Shown here piece after piece: positions 45,159-52,559 of a stretch of DNA of 64,000 nt. Below the pieces are notes generated by a model. The model ran no database searches and was not told the DNA's origin. It saw nothing but the letters and a program-made list of their open reading frames with translations. The position numbers and the translations under genes are program-made. This DNA is from Pseudomonas simiae. Lineage in GTDB: Bacteria > Pseudomonadota > Gammaproteobacteria > Pseudomonadales > Pseudomonadaceae. The first letter of the stretch is position 1. Each line of letters starts with the position of its first letter. Location: assembly GCF_900111895.1 (NCBI RefSeq), contig NZ_FOKB01000009.1:186001-250000 (forward strand), given 5' to 3'.

Positions 45159-45964
45159 CAGATTGCATCCCCGAGGCGCTGTTTGCGTGCATACAGCTTG
45201 TCGGCCTTGCGTTGCATCAGGCTCAACGACGCCGAGTGCTCGGCCAGGATCTGGCGCAGCGGCTGGCGGAAGTAACCCTTGAGAAAGCGCAGTTTGTCGC
45301 GACGGGTCAGGCCGATTTCCAGCGCCGAGTAATACAGCGCGGAGAGGTCCTTGTCGCGCCAGCGCAACGGCAAGTGCGCACGCAGTTGGGCGCGGTGCAG
45401 GTCGATCACCGACAGCTTGATGTTCTTCGCATCGATGGGTTTGGCAGTGTCCAGCAGGAAGTGGCACAGGTAGCAGTCGCGGTGGTTCACGCCGCCACGG
45501 TGCATGTCGCCGACCATGCGAGCAAGCTCCGCCGTGAGGGCGTGACGCAGCGCAGGCGCCGGAGGCTCGGCAACCCAATTGATAGTCACATCTTCCAGGC
45601 TGAGGGTCGGCGCCAGCTCTTCGGTGATGATGAACGAGTGCTGGTCTGCCGGGTTGCTGCCCTTTTCGCCGAAGGCGACGCCGGTCATGGTTGGCACGCC
45701 GAGTTCCTGCAGGCGATGAATCGCCGCCCACTCAAGGCCCGCGCCCAGCACCGGCAGCTTGGCGGTGATCAGGTTCTTGAAGATCTCGCCCCAGCCGATG
45801 CCACGGTGGATCTTGACGAAATACGGACGGCCATCCACCACGGTACGCAGGGTGCGACGCGCCGCCAGCTCACGGAATACTTCGCCTTGCAGTTTCTCGA
45901 CTTCGGCAAAGGCATCAAGCCCGGCCCATAACGTCTTGAACGGTTCGGCAAGAATCAACTTCAT
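45158..45964 (-). CDS. waaP: LPS core heptose I kinase WaaP
   Basis: WaaP phosphorylates the first heptose of the LPS inner core at the cytoplasmic face, an essential step in P. aeruginosa. The 268-residue protein has the motifs PYFVKIHRGIGWGEIFKNLI, FIITEELA, NHRDCYLCHFLL and SVIDLHR. The catalytic Asp is residue 163, the same number as the catalytic residue reported for the P. aeruginosa enzyme. It starts with an ATGA overlap with waaG and ends in a TGATG overlap with wapP, giving tight translational coupling. Confidence 0.96.
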   Translation of the reverse strand: MKLILAEPFKTLWAGLDAFAEVEKLQGEVFRELAARRTLRTVVDGRPYFVKIHRGIGWGEIFKNLITAKLPVLGAGLEWAAIHRLQELGVPTMTGVAFGEKGSNPADQHSFIITEELAPTLSLEDVTINWVAEPPAPALRHALTAELARMVGDMHRGGVNHRDCYLCHFLLDTAKPIDAKNIKLSVIDLHRAQLRAHLPLRWRDKDLSALYYSALEIGLTRRDKLRFLKGYFRQPLRQILAEHSASLSLMQRKADKLYARKQRLGDAI

Positions 45965-47085
45965 CGTTTTGGCTCCGCCAGGATCACATCCGCAGCGTGC
46001 TGCGGCATGCTGTAAAGGTCGGCCGTCTCAGCGAAGGCCAAACCATTGCGGCTCCAGGCCGCGCGCTGTGCAGTGTCGGTGAGCATCTTCGCCAGGTACG
46101 TGTTGAGCTGCGTTTGTTCAAACGGCTCATCCAGCACCAGGCCGCTGTCAGCTTCAGCGATGTAGTGAGCATACCCACACACGGCCGAGACCAACACCGG
46201 CAGCCCGGCCACCAGGGCCTCAAGCAATACGGTGCCGGTATTTTCGTTGTACGCCGGATGGATCAACAGGTCGGCGCCCAGCAGGAAACGCGGGATATCG
46301 CTGCGGCCCTTGAGAAACTGCACATTGTCCCCCAGCCCCAGCGTCGCGCTTTGCAGTTGGAATACCTTGGGGTCGTCCTGGCCGATTACAAACAGGCGCG
46401 TGCGTTTTTTCAGCTCAGACGGCAATGCGGCCACGGCCTTGAGGCTGCGGTCGACGCCCTTGGTCTTGAAGCCCGAGCCGATTTGCACCAGCAGCAAATC
46501 GTCATCGCCCAGGTTGAACTCCTGGCGGAAACCCTCGCGAATCTCGGCGGCATTCGGCGGTGCGCGGCGGTCCTGGGCAATGCCCGGCGGCAGCAGGTGG
46601 AAGCGTTCCAGCGGCGTGTCGTAATGCTTGATGAACAACGGCTGCTGCACTTCGGAGATCATCAGGACTTCAGTCTTGGCGTCCTTGGCGAACACTGCAC
46701 GCTCGTAGTCGGCAAAGTGCTTGTAGCGACCAAAATAGCGGTACAGCGAGTGGCGCAGGTTCTGTGCCTTGTCTTCAAAGCAGCCGTCGGCGGCGTAGTA
46801 CACATCCAGGCCGGGCATTTTGTTGAAGCCGATCAGACGGTCCACGGGGCGCTTGGCCAGGTCGGCCTCCATCCATGCGCTGAGTTTCTCATTGCGCCGA
46901 TGGTTGAAGAACGCCTTGACCGGCGCCACCAGCACTTCGAAACCGGGCGGGATGTCGCCCTCCCAGATCAGCGTATAGACACGAATCTGGTGGCCGCGCT
47001 GCTGGCACTCCAGGGCGATGCGCATGAAGTCGCGCTGCAGGCCACCGAAGGGGAAATACTTGTACAGCACAAAAGCCAGTTGCAT
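45961..47085 (-). CDS. waaG: LPS core glycosyltransferase WaaG
   Basis: A 374-residue GT4 glycosyltransferase that adds the first outer-core sugar to heptose II. N-terminal acceptor-domain motif: FVLYKYFPFGGLQRDFMRIA; donor domain: LVQIGSGFKTKGVDRSLKAVA, LGLGDNVQFLKGRSD and HPAYNENTGTVLLEALVAGLPV with the E-x7-E pattern. In P. aeruginosa the first outer-core residue is galactosamine rather than glucose, so the donor should not be assumed from the E. coli name. Its ATG shares a base with the waaC stop (TGATG) and it overlaps waaP by ATGA. Confidence 0.95.
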   Translation of the reverse strand: MQLAFVLYKYFPFGGLQRDFMRIALECQQRGHQIRVYTLIWEGDIPPGFEVLVAPVKAFFNHRRNEKLSAWMEADLAKRPVDRLIGFNKMPGLDVYYAADGCFEDKAQNLRHSLYRYFGRYKHFADYERAVFAKDAKTEVLMISEVQQPLFIKHYDTPLERFHLLPPGIAQDRRAPPNAAEIREGFRQEFNLGDDDLLLVQIGSGFKTKGVDRSLKAVAALPSELKKRTRLFVIGQDDPKVFQLQSATLGLGDNVQFLKGRSDIPRFLLGADLLIHPAYNENTGTVLLEALVAGLPVLVSAVCGYAHYIAEADSGLVLDEPFEQTQLNTYLAKMLTDTAQRAAWSRNGLAFAETADLYSMPQHAADVILAEPKR

Positions 47086-48146
47086 CAGTGCAGCTCCTCA
47101 GCCAATAACAACGTGCTCAGTCGGCTTGCCACACGCTCAGGGTTCAGGCGCGTGAAGCACAGGGGCGACTCGCGCTTGATGTCGAACCGACGCAGGTCGT
47201 CGGCCGTCGGTTGATAGGTACATTGCTTTTGCAGGCACGGCGCGCAGGGGAAGTCGCTGGCCAGGTGAATCTGGCCCTTGCCATAGGCGCCGGTGAGGCC
47301 GGGGTTAGTCGGGCCGAACAGGGAAATGGTCGGTACATCCAGCGCGGCGGCCAGGTGGCCGAGACCAGTGTCCACCGCCACGCAGGCGCGGGCGCTGGCC
47401 AGTACGCGAGCGACGCCGGCCAGGTTCAATTTGGGCAGCACTTCGGCGTGTTGCAGGCCTTGGGCCAGGCGTTCGGCGCGGGCTTTTTCGGCGGCGTTGC
47501 CCCAAGGCAATTTCACCTCCACACCCAGGCGCCCCATGCGCTCGGCCAGCTCGCGCCAGTAGGCTTCGGGCCAGTGCTTGGTGTCCCAGGTGGTGCCATG
47601 CAGCAGCAGCACAAAAGGTTTCTTCGGCGGCAGGCCCAGGAGCTTTTCAGTGCTCAGGCCGTAGTCGCCCAGACCTTTGGGCAAGTCATAACCGAGCGCC
47701 ACGGCGAATAACTGGCGCAGACGCTCCACCGCGTGTTGCCCACGCGCCACGGCGAGGCGTCGGGAGTAGAAACGTGCAGCCATCGGCTCGCGCGCGGAAT
47801 TCTTGTCGAAACCGGCGATTGGCGCGCGCACGTAACGGGTCAGCCAGGCGCTTTTCAGCAGGCCCTGGGCATCGATCACCAAGTCATATTTGGTCGACTG
47901 GACTTGCTGCTTGAAACGCCGCCATTCGCCACTTTTGATGGTCTGCCAGATGTTCTTGCGCCAGCGGCGGATCGCTACCGGGATCACTTTGTCCACCGCA
48001 GGGTGCCAAGTGGGAATCTCGGCGAAGCCTTCTTCCACCACCCAGTCGAATCGAATGCCCGGGATCGCCCGCGCTGCATCGGTCAGGGCCGGCAAGGCAT
48101 GAATCACGTCGCCCAGGGATGAGGTCTTGATTACCAGTACGCGCAA
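47085..48146 (-). CDS. waaC: Heptosyltransferase I WaaC
   Basis: WaaC transfers L-glycero-D-manno-heptose from ADP-heptose to Kdo of the LPS inner core. The 353-residue GT9 enzyme has MRVLVIKTSSLGDVIHALPAL at the N-terminus, the central FVLLLHGTTWDTKHWPEAYW, and the ADP-heptose site VAVDTGLGHLAAALDVPTISLFGPTNPG. The start codon is TTG at 48146, two bases after the waaF stop, with GAGG about 9 bases upstream in the end of waaF; no ATG or GTG fits the conserved N-terminus. Order waaF-waaC-waaG-waaP is the standard one in pseudomonads. Confidence 0.96.
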   Translation of the reverse strand: MRVLVIKTSSLGDVIHALPALTDAARAIPGIRFDWVVEEGFAEIPTWHPAVDKVIPVAIRRWRKNIWQTIKSGEWRRFKQQVQSTKYDLVIDAQGLLKSAWLTRYVRAPIAGFDKNSAREPMAARFYSRRLAVARGQHAVERLRQLFAVALGYDLPKGLGDYGLSTEKLLGLPPKKPFVLLLHGTTWDTKHWPEAYWRELAERMGRLGVEVKLPWGNAAEKARAERLAQGLQHAEVLPKLNLAGVARVLASARACVAVDTGLGHLAAALDVPTISLFGPTNPGLTGAYGKGQIHLASDFPCAPCLQKQCTYQPTADDLRRFDIKRESPLCFTRLNPERVASRLSTLLLAEELH

Positions 48147-48147
48147 A

Positions 48148-49182
48148 CTATCGGACCTCGACCGCAGAGCCCTGCAACCGCTGCAAGGCTTCGTTCACCG
48201 GCTGCGGCAGCAACTGGCGCATGCAGTTGTAGTGACCAAAACGGCAGGTGCGATCAAAACACGGGCTGCATTCCAGGCCCAGGCGCACCACTTCGACCTT
48301 GTCGGCCAACGGCGGGGTGAAACCCGGCGATGTGGAGCCGTACACCGCCACCAGCGGGCGGTTCAGCGCGGCGGCGACGTGCATCAGGCCGGAGTCGTTG
48401 GACACCACCGAATCGGCGCAGGACAGCAGGTCGATGGCTTCGGCCAGGGACGTGTCACCACTGAGGTTGACCGCCTCTTCACGCAGGCCAGGAATCAGGC
48501 GCTGGCGAATGTCCTCACCCACCGGATGGTCCTTCTTCGAACCAAACAGCCAGACCTGCCAGCCTTCACGGATCTTGGCTTCGGCGACCTTGGCGTAGTG
48601 CTCCGACGGCCAGCGCTTGGACTCGCCAAATTCGGCCCCAGGGCACAGCGCCAGGACCGGACGGTCCAGCGTCAGGCCGAACTTGGCCAGGGCGGCATCA
48701 CGGCTCACGGGGTCAATCTGCAGGCTCGGACGCGGATACGGCGTGGGCAACTCGGCCCCCGGCTCGTAAGCCAGGGCCATGAAGCGCTCGATCATCAGCG
48801 GGTAGCGGGCCTTGTCTAGCGTACGCACGTCGTTGAGCAGCACGTAGCGGAACTCGCCACGCCAGCCGGTGCGCTTGGGAATACCGGCGAAATACGGCAC
48901 CAACGCCGATTTGAGTGAGTTGGGCAACAGGATCGCCTGGTCGTATTCGCCCGCCAGGGATTTACCGATACGACGGCGGGTCGCCAGCTCCAGGGCGCCA
49001 TGGCCGAGCGGGAAGCTCAAGGCCTTGCGCACTTCGGGCATGCGTTCGAGGATCGGCCGGCTCCACTCAGGGGCGAGCACGTCAATCTGGCAGTCCGGGT
49101 AGCGCATGCGCAGACACTGAAACAGTGTCTGCGCCATCACCATGTCACCGACCCAACTGGGCCCAACGATCAGAATATTCAT
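48148..49182 (-). CDS. waaF: Heptosyltransferase II WaaF
   Basis: WaaF adds the second heptose to the LPS inner core. The 344-residue GT9 protein starts MNILIVGPSWVGDMVMAQTL and has the GT9 motifs CPGAEFGESKRWPSEHYAKVA, LSGDTSLAEAIDLLSCADSV, VSNDSGLMHVAAALNRPLVAVYGSTSP in sequence (nucleotide-sugar binding). A C-terminal Cys group (LECSPCFDRTCRFGHYNCM) is typical of WaaF. A hairpin lies in the 54 bases between this ATG and the glnE stop; read-through from glnE is therefore partial at most, and a promoter for the waa operon may sit in the end of glnE. Confidence 0.96.
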   Translation of the reverse strand: MNILIVGPSWVGDMVMAQTLFQCLRMRYPDCQIDVLAPEWSRPILERMPEVRKALSFPLGHGALELATRRRIGKSLAGEYDQAILLPNSLKSALVPYFAGIPKRTGWRGEFRYVLLNDVRTLDKARYPLMIERFMALAYEPGAELPTPYPRPSLQIDPVSRDAALAKFGLTLDRPVLALCPGAEFGESKRWPSEHYAKVAEAKIREGWQVWLFGSKKDHPVGEDIRQRLIPGLREEAVNLSGDTSLAEAIDLLSCADSVVSNDSGLMHVAAALNRPLVAVYGSTSPGFTPPLADKVEVVRLGLECSPCFDRTCRFGHYNCMRQLLPQPVNEALQRLQGSAVEVR

Positions 49183-49200
49183 GTAGTTTCCACAAACGAT

Positions 49201-49224
49201 GCGGGGAGGCTTATGCCTCCCCGC
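49201..49224. terminator. GC-rich hairpin between glnE and waaF
   Basis: GCGGGGAGGC-TTAT-GCCTCCCCGC is a perfect 10-base stem with a 4-base loop. Neither side has a clear T-tract, so it may be an attenuating or mRNA-stabilising hairpin and not a full terminator. Confidence 0.55.
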
Positions 49225-49236
49225 CCTAATAGTGTT

Positions 49237-52176
49237 TCAGCTCAACCCCAGCTCCTGCCAGATACGCATCACCTGGCGCCGTTCGTCGGCGAACTGATCC
49301 CCGGCCACCGTACCGGCCTCATTTTGCAAGGCCTGGCGATGCGCAGCCGAACGGTAGGCCTTATACACCTCGCGCAGCAGATGGGCATCGGCGGCGGGCA
49401 TCAAACCCACCTGCTCCAGGCCTTCCAGAATGCGGATATTGTCGGTATAGCGCAGCAACGATGGATGTTGCGCAGACCACGCCAAAGCCGCGTATTGCAC
49501 CATAAATTCAATATCGACGATACCTCCGGCGTCCTGCTTGAGGTCGAACGCCGCCGTGGCCTCAAAGGCATTGGCGCCGGTGCCGGCCGCCGTGGTCTTG
49601 GTGCCCAGGTTGTCACGCATCTTGGCGCGCATCTCGCTGACCTCCTGGCGCAGCTTCGTCAGGTCCCGCGCCTGCCCCAACACGTTAGCCCGTACCTGCT
49701 CGAATGCCTGACCCACATCCTGGCTGCCGACCAGCACCCGAGCGCGGATCAAGGCCTGATGCTCCCAAGTCCAGGCTTCATTTTGTTGATAACGCGCAAA
49801 TGCGCCCAGCGAACTGACCAACAGCCCGGACGCGCCGGAAGGTCGCAGCCGCATATCCACCTCATACAACTGGCCGGAGTTGGTCTGCGTGGTCAGCAGA
49901 TGGATGATGCGCTGGCCCAGGCGTGTGAAAAACTGCGCACCGTCGATCGGCTTGGCGCCATCGGTTTCCGCCTGCGGATCGCCATCGTGGATAAACACCA
50001 AATCCAGGTCCGAACCATGCCCCAGTTCGATCCCGCCAACTTTCCCATAACCGACAATGATGAACCCAGGATCGCACAGGGTGCCGTCCAAGCGCTGCGG
50101 CGAGCCGTGGCGCGCGACAGTCTGGCGCCAGGCCAGGGCCAGCACTTGTTCAAGGATCGCCTCGGCGAGCCAGGTGAGGTAGTCACTGACTTTCATCAGC
50201 GGCAGGCTGCCGGCGATTTCCGAGGCGGCCACGCGCAGGCGGTGGGCCAGCTTGAAGTGACGCAGGGCTTCCATTTGTTGCTCAAGGTCATCTTCGGGAA
50301 TGCGCGTCAAACGCTCACGCAGTTCGGCGGCCAACTCGGGCGCCAGCGGCGGCTTGAACAGACGGCCTTCGTTGAGCAACTCGTCGAGCAGCAGCGGGAA
50401 ACGCGTGATCTGCTCGGCGATCCACGGGCTGGCGGCGCACAGGGTCAACAGCCGACGCAGGGCGTCGGGGTTTTCCGTGAGCAACACCAGGTAAGCGGAA
50501 CGCCGGGCGACGGCTTCGACCAATGGCAGCACGCGCTCCAGCACCAAGTCCGGGTTGGCGTGTTCGACCGCTTGGGCCAGCAGGCGCGGAATGAACGCAT
50601 CCAGCCGCTCACGCCCCAAACGCTGCATGGCACGCAGTTGCGGGCTGTTGCGCAGGCCGGCCAACGCCTTGAGGGCCTTGGTTGCGTCGGCAAAACCACC
50701 TTCGGCCAATTGGCGGCAGGCAGCCTCTTCATCTTGGGATTCTTCCCACAGCGGCAACCACTCACCACCCACGACCAATTCGCTTTCTTCGCCCTCTTCT
50801 TCGTCAGGATCAGCGATCACTTGGCGGAAATGCCAGTCCACCCGAGCGCGCCAATACATCAGGCACTCGTGGAACGAGGCCCAGTCGGCAAAGCCCAGCA
50901 TAAAGGCAATGCGCGCCTGGTCTTCCGGGCTGTCCGGAAGCATTTGCGTCTGCCGGTCGGCAATCGCCTGGATCGCGTGCTCGGTGTAACGCAGGAATTC
51001 GTAGCCATTGCGCAATTCGGCGATCACCGCCGGCGGCAGGTAGCCCTGGCCTTCCAGGGTGCCGAGCACCTTGAGTAAGGGTCGCTGCTGCAAGCTCAAG
51101 TCACGACCGCCGTGGATCAGTTGGAAGGCCTGGGCGATGAACTCCACTTCGCGGATGCCGCCCGAACCCAGCTTGATGTTGTCGGCCATGCCTTTGCGCC
51201 GCACCTCCTGCTGGATCAACTGCTTCATGGTGCGCAGCGCTTCGATGGCGGAGAAGTCCAGATAGCGGCGATAAACGAAGGGTCGCAACATTTCCAGCAA
51301 CTGCGCACCGGCAACCTGGTCGCCAGCGACGACGCGCGCCTTGATCATGGCGTAGCGTTCCCAGTCACGGCCCTGGTCCTGGTAATACTGCTCCAGCGCG
51401 TTGAAGCTGAGCACCAGCGCACCGGCCGAACCGTAAGGGCGCAGGCGCATATCGACGCGGAACACGAAACCGTCGACGGTCATCGGGTCGAGGGCCTTGA
51501 TCAGTTTTTGACCAAGACGGATAAAAAACTCCTGGTTATCCAGGGCGCGCTTGACGCCAACGGTCTCGCCACCCTCGGGGTAGGCGAAGATCAGGTCGAT
51601 ATCCGACGACAGGTTCAACTCGACCGCGCCGAGCTTGCCCATGCCGAGGATCACCATCTGCTGCGGCTCGCCGCTGCGCCGACCAGTGGGCGTGCCGAAC
51701 TGAACGCAATGACGCTGGTACAGCCACTGGTAGGCCTGATCGATGCTGGCGTCAGCCATGTCGGAGAGGTCGCGGCAGGTCTGCACCAGGTCCGCCTGGC
51801 GAGTCAGGTCGCGCCAGATGATGCGCACTTGCTGGCGCGTACGCTGACGACGCAGCACGCGGCCCAACTCATCTTCTGTTTCGGCTTGTTGCACCGCACC
51901 AGCGATCTGACCGCACAACTCACCGGGCGCAAAACCACGGTCCAACTCGCCCCAGGCCACCAGCTCCAACAACATCAAAGGGTCACGAACACTCTGTTCA
52001 ATGACGAAATCACTGGCCGCGCACACGCGGGCGAAGTCGGCCCACCGTTGCGGCGTCCACGCAGAAAGTCCATGATCGTCGTCCAGCGCGGCCACTGCGT
52101 CACAAAATGACTGCTCGGCCCGCCGGGCTTTTGGCAAGAGAATGGCTGGCAGTTCGGCCAGTGTTGGAAGGCTCAT
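49237..52176 (-). CDS. glnE: Glutamine synthetase adenylyltransferase/deadenylylase GlnE
   Basis: GlnE adds or removes AMP on glutamine synthetase in response to nitrogen status, acting with PII. The 979-residue protein has the two nucleotidyltransferase halves: the N-terminal deadenylylase domain with LSSDIDLIFAYPEGG and the C-terminal adenylylase domain with GHGSDLDLVFIHDG, separated by a regulatory helical linker. The length is that of the full bifunctional enzyme. The ATG at 52176 (MSLPTLAELPAILLPK) is the first in frame. It is divergent from aceE and followed by the waa operon on the same strand, as in other pseudomonads, except that no ilvE lies between glnE and waaF. Confidence 0.97.
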   Translation of the reverse strand: MSLPTLAELPAILLPKARRAEQSFCDAVAALDDDHGLSAWTPQRWADFARVCAASDFVIEQSVRDPLMLLELVAWGELDRGFAPGELCGQIAGAVQQAETEDELGRVLRRQRTRQQVRIIWRDLTRQADLVQTCRDLSDMADASIDQAYQWLYQRHCVQFGTPTGRRSGEPQQMVILGMGKLGAVELNLSSDIDLIFAYPEGGETVGVKRALDNQEFFIRLGQKLIKALDPMTVDGFVFRVDMRLRPYGSAGALVLSFNALEQYYQDQGRDWERYAMIKARVVAGDQVAGAQLLEMLRPFVYRRYLDFSAIEALRTMKQLIQQEVRRKGMADNIKLGSGGIREVEFIAQAFQLIHGGRDLSLQQRPLLKVLGTLEGQGYLPPAVIAELRNGYEFLRYTEHAIQAIADRQTQMLPDSPEDQARIAFMLGFADWASFHECLMYWRARVDWHFRQVIADPDEEEGEESELVVGGEWLPLWEESQDEEAACRQLAEGGFADATKALKALAGLRNSPQLRAMQRLGRERLDAFIPRLLAQAVEHANPDLVLERVLPLVEAVARRSAYLVLLTENPDALRRLLTLCAASPWIAEQITRFPLLLDELLNEGRLFKPPLAPELAAELRERLTRIPEDDLEQQMEALRHFKLAHRLRVAASEIAGSLPLMKVSDYLTWLAEAILEQVLALAWRQTVARHGSPQRLDGTLCDPGFIIVGYGKVGGIELGHGSDLDLVFIHDGDPQAETDGAKPIDGAQFFTRLGQRIIHLLTTQTNSGQLYEVDMRLRPSGASGLLVSSLGAFARYQQNEAWTWEHQALIRARVLVGSQDVGQAFEQVRANVLGQARDLTKLRQEVSEMRAKMRDNLGTKTTAAGTGANAFEATAAFDLKQDAGGIVDIEFMVQYAALAWSAQHPSLLRYTDNIRILEGLEQVGLMPAADAHLLREVYKAYRSAAHRQALQNEAGTVAGDQFADERRQVMRIWQELGLS

Positions 52177-52383
52177 GGTCTATCCTTGATCGGCGCGTAA
52201 AGGGCGTGTAGGTGTGAACGTAAGAACCACGCTCTATGAAGGACTGTCGAACAAAGGTTAGAAATAGCTGAAATTAATTTCATTTTGGCAGCCAACATCA
52301 AACTTTCACCTTTTCTTGTTCGCAAAAGATCAACAATAACGATTATGCTCACCAGCCAGACCGAGCCATACGCTCAGTCTTGT

Positions 52384-52396
52384 GTAGTTTTACTAC
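52384..52396. promoter_or_regulatory. Palindromic operator candidate 1 upstream of aceE
   Basis: GTAGTTTTACTAC, with arms GTAGT/ACTAC around TTT. The layout fits a GntR-family (FadR/PdhR-like) operator. Its reverse complement is exactly site 2, whose centre lies 52 bases away. Confidence 0.55.
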
Positions 52397-52435
52397 TCGT
52401 ATATACATTCGAAAGGCTGAAATGGCCGACGATTT

Positions 52436-52448
52436 GTAGTAAAACTAC
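52436..52448. promoter_or_regulatory. Palindromic operator candidate 2 upstream of aceE
   Basis: GTAGTAAAACTAC, extended by one pair to TGTAGT-AAA-ACTACA. It lies 111 bases before the preferred aceE start and 36 bases before an alternative ATG at 52485. Confidence 0.55.
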
Positions 52449-52559
52449 AGGACGCCGAAGCAACCTTCGGCCATCCAAGAATTTATGTCGTCTGCCCACA
52501 AGGCCAGTCGCAAACTTCAGGCAACCGATTCTGGTAGCCTTTCCGCCCTGGAGCAAGCC

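Larger units (their letters stand above)
52177..52559. other. Divergent glnE-aceE intergenic region
   Basis: This 383-base region is less GC-rich than its surroundings (AT-rich around 52255-52350). It holds two palindromic operator candidates (52384-52396 and 52436-52448), a possible aceE promoter with TTGTTC (52317-52322) and an AT-rich -10 area about 20 bases later, and the aceE leader. A small frame at 52285-52653 runs into aceE in another phase and is not coding. Confidence 0.6.
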
